The translations under genes were made by a program, and so were the position numbers. The notes beneath the pieces are model-generated. The model saw only the letters and a program-made list of their open reading frames with translations. It did no database searches and was not told the origin of the DNA. This document shows positions 1 to 14,200 of a DNA stretch of 64,000 nt, one piece after another (the first letter of the stretch is position 1; each line of letters begins with the position of its first letter). Location: the NCBI GenBank assembly GCA_047967505.1, contig CM106539.1, one strand, 5' to 3'. Origin of the DNA: Dipteris shenzhenensis (taxonomy: Eukaryota > Polypodiophyta > Polypodiopsida > Gleicheniales).

Positions 1-406
1 AGGATTTTTCTCTGGCACCATTGAATTTTTAGGGGAAAGTTTTTAGTTATTTTACATGGAGTACAGATTATTGGAATATCCGTATGACATGAAGTAGCTG
101 TCTTCACTACTTGTAGGGCCTCATCGCTGGCAATAATTTCATCAAGGGCACTGTTTCATATAGAAGATTTGAAATTCATTGTATACTACCACATAAGAAT
201 GAATATCTATAGTCTCCACTCCAAAACATAACATTGATTCTTTTTTATGTGAAATAAAGATTTTAATTTATTGCCTTTTCCTTCAGAGATTGGGAGCAGT
301 TCGTTTGTATCAAATCGATGAGATACTATCCTTATCACGATGTTGATGCTTGTCTGCCCATGGGTTCTACGTGAACAACCCTATGTTAATAGGGAACAAT
401 TAAGAC
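1..406 (-). other. Intron 8 of aminopeptidase P (partial)
   Basis: AT-rich sequence after the exon 8 donor (GTCTTA at 406). I see no further exon of the gene or element here; the next exon must lie beyond the left edge. Confidence 0.7.
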
Positions 407-597
407 CTGCAATACTCGAGTATAGCATTCCCTTTGGCGAGTAGTTGGAACTCCGAAATGAGCAGTCCTTGTAATGTCAGTAGTACCATCAACATATTGC
501 CCACCACTGTCTAACAAAAAAAGATGATTGTCATCCACTGTTCTACAACTATTTGGCTCCGCCCTATAGTGTATTATAGCACCATTTGGTCCAGAAC
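407..597 (-). CDS. APP2: Aminopeptidase P exon 8 (first metal ligands)
   Basis: This exon encodes [43 protein letters not shown] and ECYTRVLQ. It carries the two Asp metal ligands (D of LDSG and the last D of DGTTD) and the conserved His of IIHY. The acceptor is gggcttcacAG and the donor GTCTTA, phase 1 in and phase 0 out, 191 bp. The exons carrying the catalytic His and two Glu are outside the window. Confidence 0.92.
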
Positions 598-3500
598 CTG
601 TGAAGCCCAAAAAGATTAGAATTAGAGTTTTGTACTTCCCTACATAGACATACGTTTATTCCTAAATAAATATTATAGAGCCTTTGGTCATTTCAATAGA
701 TTTCTATCCAAGGAATGTAAGCCTTAAAATGAGATTCAAAGCATCAAAATAAAATTTTCAGCATTAGCAAATAGAACTAAATTCAAAGAAAATATTGAAG
801 CCAAAACAATATGACAAATGAAGCAACAAAATATCAATTTTGGAAGATGAAGATTCAAGGAAATGCTTTGCTAGAAGAATAACACTGCACCTGGAAGCAT
901 TTCTCATGTCCTAGATGACAACCTTTATTTCTCGTCTCACACAACAAAACGACTCATAGCCATAACCCACACAAGGCAAGATTCCTATTTAAAGGGCCTC
1001 TACTATCTCCAAGACTTAAGCATCAAACACATTACACAGAACACATTTGTCGCGCTTTAGATAGAGTCTAAAAAATAAGACACTATAAATTATATATATA
1101 TATATATATGTGGATTTATATCTAAATTAAAACGTGCAATGTACATAGTATATAATCTAATTATAAATGTAATGAATTTTTTTCAAAATTTATAACATCA
1201 AGAATTTGCTTTGACAATAGCTAAAGTTGAAATTTGAACATTTACATGAACACATCGTGATAACTAGTGCCAAGAGAGCATCTTACAATGTGACAATGTC
1301 TGAGTAGAGTGTAGATGCACCCACTTCTTTTGAGCAAGCCATGGGAAAAGAAAAATGGGAGAAAGCCATGGATGAAGAAATAAATGCCTTGGAAGCAAAT
1401 GCTACATGGGAATTGGTGCCTTTGTCTAAAGACAAGAATGCAATTGGCTATAAGTGGGTTTATAAGGTGAAGCACAATGCAGATGGTTCTGTGAGCAGAT
1501 ACAAGGCAAGATTAGTTGTCAAGGGATATGCACAGACATATGGCATTGATTATGAAGAAACATTCAGTCCAGTTGCAAGGATGGCAATCGTAAGAGCAGT
1601 CATTGCTATGGCTGCATCAAAGGGATGGTCTTTATGTCAGATGGATGTAAAGAATGCTTTCTTGCATGGTGATTTGCAAGAAGAGGTCTATATAGAGCAG
1701 CCACCAGGTTATGTGCATGCTGTTCATCCTGAGTTTGTTTGCATCTCATACTCAAGATTTTGATAGGTTTTCTTACTAAAGGAGTTGGCGCCCCAAGCTT
1801 CAACTGCTTCTCCAAGAATTGTGTCTCTTTCCCATGCGGCACTCTGTCAAAGGCTTTCATGAAATCTATGAAACTGCAACAGATAGCCTCTTTGTTGCCT
1901 TTGACTCCTTCAATTGCAGCTCTTACGGCAACCAAGTGATCAACTGTTGAGTACTTGGGATGGGATGGTGCCCTCACTCCTTGTCCTCTGCCCATTTACT
2001 GATTTTCTGCTCAACTATAGTAGTCTGCTTACCATGATTGTCTAATAATTCTTTGCCACCTTGCTATCTCCCCCTTATGGATTGATACAATCCTCTTTAT
2101 CTGCCAATCTAACGAAAACCCTTCCTCTAGAGCCATATTCATAAGCCTTGTAAGCATTTTCCCTATTTCTCACCTCCCTATGTTAGCATCTATGCTACTA
2201 GCCCTTCTGTGTCTAGAGCTTCCCCATTGGCTAGATTTTTCCCGTTTTCCATGTCTTCCTCTGTTATGATCTATCTATTGCTTTCCGCATCTCTTTCATA
2301 GAGGCTTTTGAAAAATCGTACCATGTCTTCCCATTGTGCCTTCCTTTCTTGGGGTTTGTTGCCATGTAGTTTCAAGAAAAACTTTATGGGTTTTGTTTCA
2401 CTTACCGAGGAGAGCCAGTGGAGATAGTGCAGTCCTACACGTACCTAGGGGCAGTATTCACAGGACCAGTCTTCACAATGACCCATACCGCCAGAGCACG
2501 ACTCACACGAGGGAAGGACGCCCTGGCCCGATTCACTCCTTGCCTTGCCTTACCTCATCATGCTCCTCTCCTACCTTTCCTGTGGGTCTCACCACCCATC
2601 CATATAGGCACTACGTCCACCCTACTGTTATACAGCAGCGATACAGCCCTCGACCCTGCCCTTCTGCTTCCATCTCTCCGCCCTTCTACCTGTTTGCACC
2701 TACCTTTCTACTCCTCACTTACACACACACATTTTTTTTGGCGGCAAATCCATTTGTCATTATAGTGCAAATGACAATCCTAAAGAAAGGAACTGCTAGG
2801 TACAAACATTAGAAGATGTCATTATATGACAAGAAGGCAAGATGATCTAGATCCCGTGTTAAAAACTACCTCTCTGGCAAATGTTTTTTTTACAGCAATT
2901 GATGCTTGGAGTTCTTTCCTTTGAACAAATCTTAGCTCATCGTCGTATTACTCCTGCCACTTGTAGCCGAGATGCTAAAAGCCAGCTATGAAGGGTCAGC
3001 CCTGAACGAGGGGAGGCAGAATAAAGTCATGTATCCATAGTACAAAGGCCAGGGGACCCATCAGCTATAATCCACTGTACTTATCCCTCCACCATGTGGG
3101 AAACAAGTGAGCCCACTAGACGAGGGTTATGGCTTACACACACATCAGAGAAGGTTATGGGAGCGACAGAGATAATCTGAAAAACATGCTAGAGCAGCCA
3201 GCCAAAAAGCTAGGAAGCTACCTGAAAGAGATTTGGAACACCACCCCAAGGTATCGGGACTAGCACACAAGCTAGCCCGACAAGTACTTACTACATAACA
3301 AGTTTGTAATATTTTCTCTCACAGGATATCAATTGATAGTGATTGCCAGTCCCATAGATGCTGAAGGGGCGTACGAGAGATCTCACTAGCACCTCAGCTA
3401 TGAGCCATGAGCTTAAGTGTGATGGAAGAGAAACAGCAGAGGTACAATCACGGCAAAATTTGTTGCAACTACTAAGGAGGTCATGTTGGGATAAGTATGA

Positions 3501-6500
3501 TCAAGGGCTTGCTCTATGGTGCATGTGTGCATCTAGGGGAGTCACATGTGCGTTTGTGTGTGTTGTAAAGGCACATCAAGTGCTATGATGTGTCTAGTGT
3601 GTGACCTAAGTGATGATGTGAGCCCCCCCACATGGGAGGTTCCTTTGATTTAGTCCAGTCCCACTGATGTAGGGACTGATTCCCACTGATGTAGGGGCTG
3701 ATTGCCACTTATGTAGGGAAGGTATTACCTTCTCCCCCTTTCTATAAGAGAGAGTCCTCTCTCTCACAATCCATAATAGAGAACAACATATTGCTTTCAT
3801 TGTGCTCTCACACCTCTTGCAAGATGCATCTATTCTATCCTACGGGATTCTACACTTGGTATCAGAGCTTTAAGTTCTAGATCTAGCCTAGCCTAGCATT
3901 AGATGCTTTCTCTAGCATAAACTACTAGTTTTCTCAAAGCTTCTTCATCTTCTCCATTTTCCTCCTCCTTCCCCAAATCTGTAAGAGCCATGTTCTCTAC
4001 CTACAAGCGACCATTGCTGAAACCCTTTGAGCTGTAGACTCCTAGTGTATGGGCGACCTTCCAGCTGCAAGCAATTAGAGAGTTCTCCTCTGTACGCGCA
4101 ACACCAACACAAAGACTACTCGACGATCTATCACGTAATGCCGCCTCTATGCTTACCCTTTTGCAAAACGACACTACAGCCAAGCTACTGTTGAAATCTG
4201 AGCTCGTTTGGTCAAGAAATGGAGGCGCAACAGACAAAAAACCAATCGGTTTTCTCAAGCTTGGCTATGGCGACCTGGCGCAACATCGCGCCCTTCCTTA
4301 GTGGAGGACCTTCTCTGGTATAAGGCCTTTCTTCCTGCATAAAAATCCCCTTGAATAGACCTATGAGCTGTGAGAATTGCACCCTCCAAGTTCACGCCTC
4401 TATTTTGGACAGTTTTGACAATGTTGTGAGTTTGATGCTACATTAGATGCTACTTTAGCATTTCTGATGTTTTAAAGTGTTGAATAGCATCAGTACAACT
4501 GTGGCTACAGCTTTCCTTTAAGTTGCTATACCTGGATTTGCTTGGAATACTTTCATTTAGCCACCTCTATGAAGCATGCAAGTTGAAGCATCATTTCCAT
4601 TATGATTTGTAGTATGGAATTTGGTTACAAGTCTTTGCTATACTAAATGCTTGTACTGTGAAGTTTTTCAACTCTTTCTAGCCTTGTAAGAGAGTAGACA
4701 TTGCCCATTTTGGGTGAGACCCTCTCATTTTGGGTCAGACCCTCTCATGGCTACCTTCTTGAATATGGATAAGTTCAATGGTAAAGGCTTTCACATGGCA
4801 AATGAAAGTTAAGTTTGCATTGATGAGGGAAAACCTCTGGGGGCTTGTCCAACCTGCTTCAACTTCTTCTTCAACAGCCTCTAATGCTAGAGAATCCTCA
4901 GCTCCGACATGCCCGGCATGAGATCCTGCTAGAGAGGAGAAAGCCTATGGCATCATTGCTCTTGGCTTAGGAGATGACTATATTCATCACATTCTTTTGG
5001 TGCTAGCTCTCACATCTCAAAATTGTCACTTAAGATTGCTTTCTTTGAATTGAAGATGGCTAGTGGCACTCCTTTGGCTGCCCATGTCAATCACATGCGG
5101 AGTCTTATGACTCAACTTGCTTCTATCAACTCTCCAATCACTACAGATGATGCAATGGCAGTGTTGCTCAAAAGTATGCCTGAAGATTATGATCATGTTG
5201 TTACCACTTTTAAAAATCTTCCTAATCCTACTCTTGAAGGTCTTATTACTGCTCTTCAAGAAGAAGAAAGGCACATGGAACTCCGGACAGGCAATGACAC
5301 AACCTATGCCATAAAAACTCAAAAGGGCAAGTTTTCACCTTGCAGACATTGTGGGAAGACTAATCACCTCTCAAAAGATTGCTTCAAGATCGCAAACATT
5401 GTGGCAAAAACAATCACCATGAAAAGTATTGTAAAGCCAAAAAGGAAGCAACTACAAAGCCAGAAACTGCCAATCTACTTTTAGTTGATGTGCCTCCACA
5501 AGATGAGGCCTCCTATGAAGACTATGCTTTTTAAGCACTTTTTTGTTTATCATCACTTGGTCAAATTTTGAGGTTCTCTGCCTGGAGTAGTACTCCAAAA
5601 AGAATATGTTATGTAAATCACCTCTGGTCACCATATGATGTAGACCATGTGAACCTCACACCCTTGGGAACCCTTGCTAGCATGAGATCCTAGCCATAGA
5701 TTTATCCTTGACCACCATGAGATGGCATGAGAAACTATGAGACTAGATGTATCCTTGACACTGCAAGAGGCAACCCCTTGAGGGGGGGTATGTTGGGATA
5801 AGTATGATCAAGGACTTGCTCTATGGTGCATGTGTGCATCTAGGGAAGTCACATGTGTGTTTGTGTGTGTTGTAAAGGCACATCAAGTGCTATGATGTGT
5901 CTAGTGTGTGACCTAAGTGATGATGTAAGCCAAAGGCCCCCACATGGGAGGTTCCTTTGATTTAGGCCAGTCCTACTGATGTAGGGACTGATTCCCACTG
6001 ATGTAGGAGCTGATTGCCACTTATGTAGGGAAGGTATTACCTTCTCCCCCTTTCTATAAAAGAGTTCTCTCTCTCTCACAATCCATAATAGAGAACAACA
6101 TATTTCTTTCATTGTGCTCTCACACCTCTTGCAAGATGCATCTATTCTATCCTACGGGATTCTACAGGTCATCCACAAAAACAAGCGAAACCACCACGCC
6201 TTCAAAGTCCACAACTTCTCCATGCAAACTAGTACCCACGTCACTGGCTGCCCTTATGCATCTAGTCAGCATGGCCCATGTAGAGGTTTGCCACCCTCCA
6301 ACATGGGTAGGCCTTAGGGAAGACTCAGTCATGACAAAGGCTAGCACTAAAGGAGAATACAATATAGCTATAATTACCATTGGCGGGTCTGCCGTGTCTC
6401 TCGCTTTGGTCCTCGGATCCGGCCTCTCCCAGATCCTATATGGCTAAAAAACCTCAATGATCATGCTCTAAGTGGAGTACCGCTATCCATAGACATTGAG

Positions 6501-8191
6501 GCCGAAAGGGATGGCAAGAGCTCGAATGAATTTAGAGGATAAATTGGAAAATCATAAGCTGAGTACAAATTAAGGGGTTGAGGCTTTTATAGTCATACCC
6601 CACATCCTCTTTGCTAGCCCTTCCTTTCTTAATGACCCCTAGTTAGCTAGCTTAGGCTTAGTTTTCCCTTCATTACATACTGTAATAAATTTTGTGGATT
6701 CTTCTTTCTTTCTTTTTTTTCTGGGAATGCCTTGGTTTTTAATGTTCACTCTAAGGGCAAGTTGTCCACGTCCAAGGATCAGGATATCTTTGTGGGTGTT
6801 GCTTTTGAACATTTCAAGGTATCGGGTCATGTGGAGCAGTGTTTCTTAACTTCAGGATGATATCTAGACCCCAACCCAAATCACATTCCCCTGGGTTAAT
6901 GGAGGATATAGCTCTATGGATAGGCCTTAGGGAATTGGCCATACTTGTATTTGAAGGGGACCTTTGCTTTGGTGGAATATCATCTTGATTTGTGTCTTTT
7001 CATTATTGTTTTTATAGATACGCACTTTTTAGGTTCCGACATCCAGACGATTAGCCTAGAGTGGGGTCAGCGCATTATGGTATCCTCGCATATCCACACG
7101 GTTTGCCATCCAAGATATTCACATGGACTGGCTTCCCCCCTTTCAGTACAGCACGGATGCATCACCCGAGTTAATCCCACGAGATGAGATCAACAGTATC
7201 ATACGGCTAAATCTCCTCCAACTCCATATGTCTCAGAGGACTTTTTTTTTGGGGGGGGGGGGGGGCTAGGAGTTCCCAATTCTATTGCGACCATGTAGTG
7301 AGAGTACCTACAGGACAGAGGAGTCTCACATCAGACCAGTTCTATTGCGACTCATCATCGAACCAGAGTACCTACAGCACAGAGGAGTCTCACACGCGCA
7401 CTGAGGGTTGCCATTTAGCAGATGTGGCACTTGTCCCAGCAGTTGAGGATTGAGGCAAGGAGAGCTGCACATACTTAGAGAGCAATGGATTTGCAGTTAA
7501 TACACGATGTGGGAGGTCGAGACAAAGTAGCACTTCTTGTGTGCCTGCCCAGCCTACTATGAGGTCCGAGCACAATACCACTGCCTCTTTCAGAAGGGAC
7601 TCAAGTTTGGTCCACTCTCATGGCTGATCCACTTCATGACCAGGTCCGTGTTGGAGGTAGACCGAGCACAGTGATATGTCACGGACTTATATGCATTTGA
7701 GTCAACTCCAAGACTTAGTGGATGGAGGAGGAGGAGCTAGCTGACATGAAAGCAGTGTGGATCAGCAAGGAGAGCCAACACAACACTGCCGAGAGCCAGA
7801 GACATAGAGACCACACATGGCACAGAGTGACTAGATCACACATGATTGAGGTCGAGTCTATCACAGCTCTCCTCAAAGGAGACAGCCAGAGATGAGGTGT
7901 CACTATTGACATGATACAAAGGTCGAGGAGACCACGTCCTCCACCACAATGAGAGACAGCTTGACCGATGCAGATCTAGGACATCTGTGTAGCCCACTAG
8001 AGAGCCAACACGGCACCAGGTTTTGGATTTGAGAGTCACTTTTGAGTTTGAACTCTTTAGCTCTTCATGTTAGCATAGCACTCAACAAGGGCACTGGTGC
8101 GCCATTTGGTTCAGCCCAGAGAGGCTTGTATGAGTTACTTCTCTTGACGTACTTTGTCCCATACGCCCGTGAGGCCTTCCGAGGACATTAA

Positions 8192-8242
<51 letters not shown>

Positions 8243-11200
8243 TATGGGATTGATGCCTTAGCTACAGTCCTCTCCCGTCTTTTTAACAAGTCCATTTGTA
8301 CAGGTCTTCCACCTAGTTGGCTAGAAAATACTATAGTACCCATATACAAGGGGGGATCCTTTGGAGGCGTCGAACTACAGGACCATTATGATTGGCCATG
8401 TCATGGCCAAGATTTATGCGACCATTCTAGAAGGACATATAAATGACCATGCCGAGGCGACAGGCATGAGAGCTAGAGGGCAGGCAGGATTTCGTGCAGA
8501 GCACTCGACTCTAGATCATATCTTCACACTCAGGGCTTTGATTGAGGAGGCGAAGTCACGTAAGCAACGGCTCTATTGTTGCTTCGTGGACTTCAGAAAG
8601 GCATTTGACACTGTGCCGCGTTTCAGACTCTTCCAGCGACTTCGTGACTTGGGATTCAATGGGGAGATTCAATGGGCGATCATGGCCTTGTATGAGAGAG
8701 TCACAGGTAGAGTCAGGACACGGGCGGGGCTGTCGGGGAAAGTACGCAGTACGATAGGGGTGAAGCAGGGGTGTCCTTTGTCTCCGACACTCTTCGGTCT
8801 CTATATCGATGAGTTAGAGATGTACATACAGACGATGGGTGGTACAGGTTCTTTACTGGCAGGATCCACGATACCGATTCTCCTCTATGCAGATGACGTG
8901 GTTCTTATTTCTTCCTCCCAGCAGGGTTTACAGGCACATCTCCATGCACTCCACAGCTTTTGTCAGGACAGAGGGTTGTCTGTAAACCTTGGGAAGACCA
9001 AAGTCATGGTCTTCAACACGTCATACCAGGTTTATAGGAGAGGCGAGTTCTCTTTCACATTTGATGGGCAGGAGGTGGAGCTAGTCAGGGAGTATACATA
9101 TTTGGGTGCCACATTTAGAGGTCCAGTCTTCACCATGACGCATGCAGCACGAGATAGGATCAGTAGAGGGCATGCCGCCTTGGCTCTTCTCGAGAGGCAG
9201 TGTGCACAGTCACATTTTCAGCATCCCGACACGAAGTCCTTACTTTTCGATACGCTGGTGAGACCTGCAGTCATGTATGCTAGCCCCTTTTGGGCAGGAG
9301 ATCTCAGTGTTGCAGATTGGAGACGAGTAGAGAGGTTACAGATCATCATGTTCTCCAGATTGATCAGAGCGAAGCCCACGGTACCGCATCAGATTACATT
9401 CGCAGAGTTCGGAGCTACACCCCTAGCGCTAGATGCAGCATTTCAGTCAGTTACATACTTGCATAGGATCAGGGCGCTCGGAGACTCAGCAGCAGGCAGA
9501 GCACGATTACCGTGGCTAGCACTGACATCCTCGCAGATGTTAGCGGAGAGAGGTCATACTTTTTGTTGGTACCACACACTCTCCACATGGCTCACCTCGC
9601 TGGGCTTGGATATGGATAGGCTGCCACCATTTCGATACAGCATAGATGCCCCTCGCCTCCCTCTCACTCGACATGAGCTCAGCCAGGTTATCAGGGCAGA
9701 TTTGTTGCAGCTACACACGTTTCGCACTTGGGTTCATCCCACGGAGCTTCCTACGAAGATGGCCACATATCGTGACCATTTTCTCAGGATTTCAGAGGAT
9801 GGCTTCATCATATCCCCAGGATATATCGGTGTTCATATGTCGCACTCACTCAGGATTGCCTTGGGCCAGCTCAGGGTATCTTCCCACAGATTAGACGTTG
9901 AGGCCGGCAGGATGCGTTGTACAGCTACCGGACATAGACCCAGGCGAGAGACTAGGATATGCCCTTGTTGCACTATGGGGGAGGTGGAGACTGAGGAGCA
10001 CTTTGTTTGCAGATGCCCTTTATATTATGAGATCCGTGGCACATTTCACTGTTTATTTGGGCACGGATTTGGACCTCTCTCTCGGATTATGGAGTATGAG
10101 GATCAGTATTGCTTAGCGTTGTTCATCAGGGAGATCACCAGATACAGAGAGAGATTCCTCAGAGAGCACCGTCGCATCCCTGCCAGAGACCTGGTTATTC
10201 ATGAGGAGCAGGACGAGGCGCAGGACCATGAGCACAGAGATAGCCCATCTTGCCAGAGAGCACCGATGGTTCCACCCCGAGGATGTACATATGACATGAT
10301 CCGGCAGCACCGCAGGATGATCTTACACAGAGGCCGTACCCGTCGCTTTATTTCTAGACGACGGAGGATGATGGCAGATTTTCGGAGGAGATTGCTCCAT
10401 GGAGACTGGCACCGCCAGCAGCCCATTTGACACTTGCCCAGATCTTCACACTCATGGCAGGAGGCATGGTCGATGGCCATGACTTCCATCATTTCTTTGG
10501 ATCACAGACCCCTTAGGGAAGACGATGTTCCTCATATTTCATATTTTACATTTTGTATCTAGGCATTTTTGGTACTCTATTTCATTTCATTTTGTATCCA
10601 GGATTTTTGTAGCCATTTTTGGCATCTTAGCGGTATTACGATGAGGCCACCTAGTTGGCGCATCGTTGATGATGTATTTTTCTTTCGGATGATTTTGTGT
10701 CCCATAGGCCATGTATGGCCTTCCGTGGACCTTTAATAAAATTTCTTTCTTTCTTTCTTTCTTTCTCTCTCTCTCTCTCTCTCTCCCCCCCCCCTCCGCT
10801 ACCCCTCGGCTACCCCCCGGCTACCCCTCTGCTATACCCCCTCCGCTACACCCCCCGCTACCCCTTCGCTATCCCTCCGCTACCCCCTCCTTGCTACCCC
10901 TCGCTACCCCTCCGTACCCCCTCGCCTCCCCTCGCTCAGCCCCCCCCACCCCCCCTCGCCCTTTTTTTTTTTTTAAAACCCCCGCTCGCAGCTCCGACGT
11001 TTTCCCCCCCCCCCCCCCTTCCCCCCCTTCTTCTTCAACAGCTCCGACCTCCTGCAATCCCTTCTTTGCCCGCTGCTGCCTCCCCCATAATGAAGGGAAC
11101 AGGGGGATGAGGACAGGAGACTAGGCAGGAGACCCTTCGGTCCAAATTTGCATACGCGTGGAGATGGGGAAAGGGAACGGTGACAAGGCAAAAACACAAA

Positions 11201-14200
11201 AGCAACTCAATCTGGAGGACTTCAACAAACGCAGCAACCAGAGCGGTTTGACAATGGACAGCACAGCGGCCCAGAAGAAAGGGGCCTACCCAAAGCCCAT
11301 GCCGCTCACCACATCCTCGACCTCTATGGTTACCACCACTATTTCACCACCATCATCCGCCTCATCATCTACGCCACCTCTCTCCTCCCCCTCTCCTGCA
11401 TCATCATCACATGTCTCCTCTCCAGTAGCCTCACCACTGGCCCCATCGGCCACGGCTCCACAGTACTTTCCCCTCGTATCACCTCTACCTCTCAGTCAAC
11501 CACCCTTCATCACCTCATCCAGCCTCGCTACTCCTACATACCACTCCCCCGCCCAGATCATGATGTCCCCACCCTCAGTACAACCTCAGCAGCCTACCTT
11601 CATTCCAACCCCTCTCAAGATCCAGTTCCCACCTGGACCAGGACATCTTAGGCCCCCACCAGATGCTTGGGACTCCCTATACACAGCCTCCGGGCCTATC
11701 AAGCAAAGCTAACACATTACACCCAGGAGCGGCCCGCATTATACACGAGCAGGGCACCCTTATCCAAGGACTCAGACACAACATCACACAGCTTGGAGAG
11801 GAGCTCGGGACCCTCAGAGCAACGCCTGGAGGGACCCCAATCACAAAGATGGAGGCACACATAGCCACGATACAGTCGACTATAGCAGAGACGACTAGAT
11901 GGGTGGATGTGGCCAAACGAGAGCCCGCAAAGGCAACCGTTTCAACCGCCATTCAGAAGCAACAGCAGAGGGCTTCGAAGGCCCTCGACATCCGGATACG
12001 AGGGATCACGCGAGACAACACCAGCACCAGCACCACTATGATGCCCATGGAGGAGGCGATCACCTTTGTGACCACCACCATGGGGGTCCCCGACCATGGC
12101 ATAGAGGGAGCATGGCGTGTTGGGAGAGATCTTACCGAGAGCAACGCCTAGTCATTCACTTTAGAGATTCGCATGCTTGACTAGCGACACTCCGACGCCG
12201 AGCCGCTCTACGAGAGCATCCCACCCTGTCCATGGGCGAGGATTTGACACCACTACAGATTGAGGACCAACGAGTTCTTCTGCAGCAGCAGGATGTTGCC
12301 CGCAAGGAGGGAAAATGGGCCGTGGTCCAAGATGGTAAGTTGTTGACCGGCACCCGTCGGGCTCCCACCCGTAGCCCCTAGGGAGACGGGGCCTATGAGA
12401 CTCAGGTTTCCGAGACCCTAGACTGCACCATTTAAAACTGTAATGGTACCTTATGGTCAGACCCAGGGAACTTCTCGGAGTCTTATACAGGATGAGACAT
12501 AGTCTTTTACACGGAGACACACCAGAGCCCAGAGCGTCCACTACCGATAGTCAGTGGCTACACATGGGAATCAGCCTTCAGGGATGAGACGAGGGATACA
12601 GGAGGAGTCCGAGGATTAGGCGGGGTTGTAGTATTGTGCAGGTCTTCCCTCGCTGGAGCCATCCCCATTGAGAGGAAGGACACACACTCCCGATTCATGT
12701 GGATCCGGATCCGACGCACAGACACCCGTGACCTTTTCATAGCAATATGCTACTTCCCGCCAAACACATCCCACTTCGCCAAAGTGGCACGATGAGACAT
12801 CCCCACATGCACCCCTACATCAGAATATCCCAAACCTTTCATCCCGCGGGGAAGTTCTCCTTGTTAGGGACTTCAATGCCAAGATGAGCAAATAGTAAAC
12901 TTATAATTCTCAAAAAAGGACTTCTCCCTCTCTGGTGCTTGCCCAGAAATCTAGGGCATAATAACACCTACAACAAAAACAATGGGCAGCCCTAATGCCC
13001 ATATGAAGGGACTCACAGGCAGGCGCTTCCCTCTTTCAACAGTTTTGGCCTCGCCTCTGGACTAGCCTCTGCCCGAGGAAGATTTTTTATTTCTTCTAGC
13101 TTAGACCATGAAGGGCTTCCCATTGACCTTAATTGGAGCAGAAGAGAGTGGATGGGGTCTGTGGTGTGTGGGCAGGAAAGCGACCTGCAGCAAGCCCTAG
13201 TTATGGCACACAGATGGCCGGAGATGCCAGCAGCAAAGGCGGCCAGTAGTGGAACATTAAATCATTGAAAGAAGATTTATACTTTTTAACATTATCAAAA
13301 ACAACATTACTTCTTTCCGATGCAGAAGACATAAAATCACCAATAAAATTAAGTTCACAAAGATATACCTCGCATTTTTCTTGGTGTAGTAGTCGTTCCA
13401 ATTCCATCGAACAAATAAGGAGAGTTAGACACATCATGTTCTCCTTGAATCTGGAAGACTCTACCCTCTTTTTCAAACATAATGGAGTTATTAAGATAAC
13501 ACCTCTGTAAGCTATGCCCAAGACTATACAACCATTCTCGACCAAGCACTACATTTGTTCGGTCGAGATGCATGATTTGGAAATCCAAGGCATCCTGATA
13601 GCCTTGAATATCCACCTCTACACCATATATCATCGTGTCCCAAACTTTTTTATCACTGCCCTTCGCCAAAGAGACCACATATTTATGGGCACTGGGACTC
13701 TCAGGCAATTTTAATTTCTTAACTAACGAGTAGTTTAAGAAATTATGTGTTACACTCCCCGTCGCACAACACTTCCCTCCCCGCTGAGTTCTTACTCCAC
13801 CTACCATGATATATTCTTTGACCGCGATCACTCACCTACTTACTCTGGCCGTCTGTACATACTTCTCGCCTACATTGACTCATACCCCTATTAGAGGATC
13901 AAGCTGCCCTAGTCACCCGCTCACTACACGAGGCTGCCCTTCACGCTTTCCCCCACACCACCCACTCCACCCGCCCACCACCCCCTGGGACCGTACCCTA
14001 TAATAGCCGGTACGAAGATGAGTGTAAGGGTTTACGCCGTCAACTCAGATTCGAAACCAAAAACAGTCTTTCAAGCGAACTAGAGACGCTATGCGAGTAC
14101 TATCAACTGGTACGCAGAAAGAAACTAGACTTTGTTCGCCAGAACAAGGAAGAGCTATTGAACATTTTGTTCAGTAATAACCCTAAGGACTTTTGGCGGA

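Larger units (their letters stand above)
3484..6166 (+). mobile_element. Gag-only copia-like LTR retrotransposon, complete with TSD
   Basis: The two LTRs are 3484-3854 (371 bp) and 5791-6166 (376 bp). Both start TGTTGGGATAAG and end CTACA. The 5-bp target duplication GGTCA flanks the element at 3479-3483 and 6167-6171. A primer binding site TGGTATCAGAGC (initiator Met tRNA type) follows the 5' LTR, and a purine tract (AGGGGGGGTA) precedes the 3' LTR. The 1.9-kb interior encodes only a Gag relic: no protease, integrase or RT. This is the layout of non-autonomous TR-GAG elements, mobilised in trans by an autonomous copia. LTRs differ at about a dozen sites by eye, so the insertion is not recent. 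Confidence 0.93.

Noticed and set aside
3857-3868. tRNA-Met gene signal (TGGTATCAGAGC)
   Set aside because: It is a 12-base primer binding site; no cloverleaf surrounds this or the other copies (20564, 25570, 33399, 38766).
10697-11124. Two overlapping 137-codon frames, very rich in Pro, Ser and Leu
   Set aside because: They translate the TTTC/CT tail of LINE B and the C-rich repeats of LINE C; the composition follows the repeats.
12156-12541. Minus-strand frames of 70 and 126 codons
   Set aside because: Shadows of LINE C ORF1/endonuclease on the plus strand.
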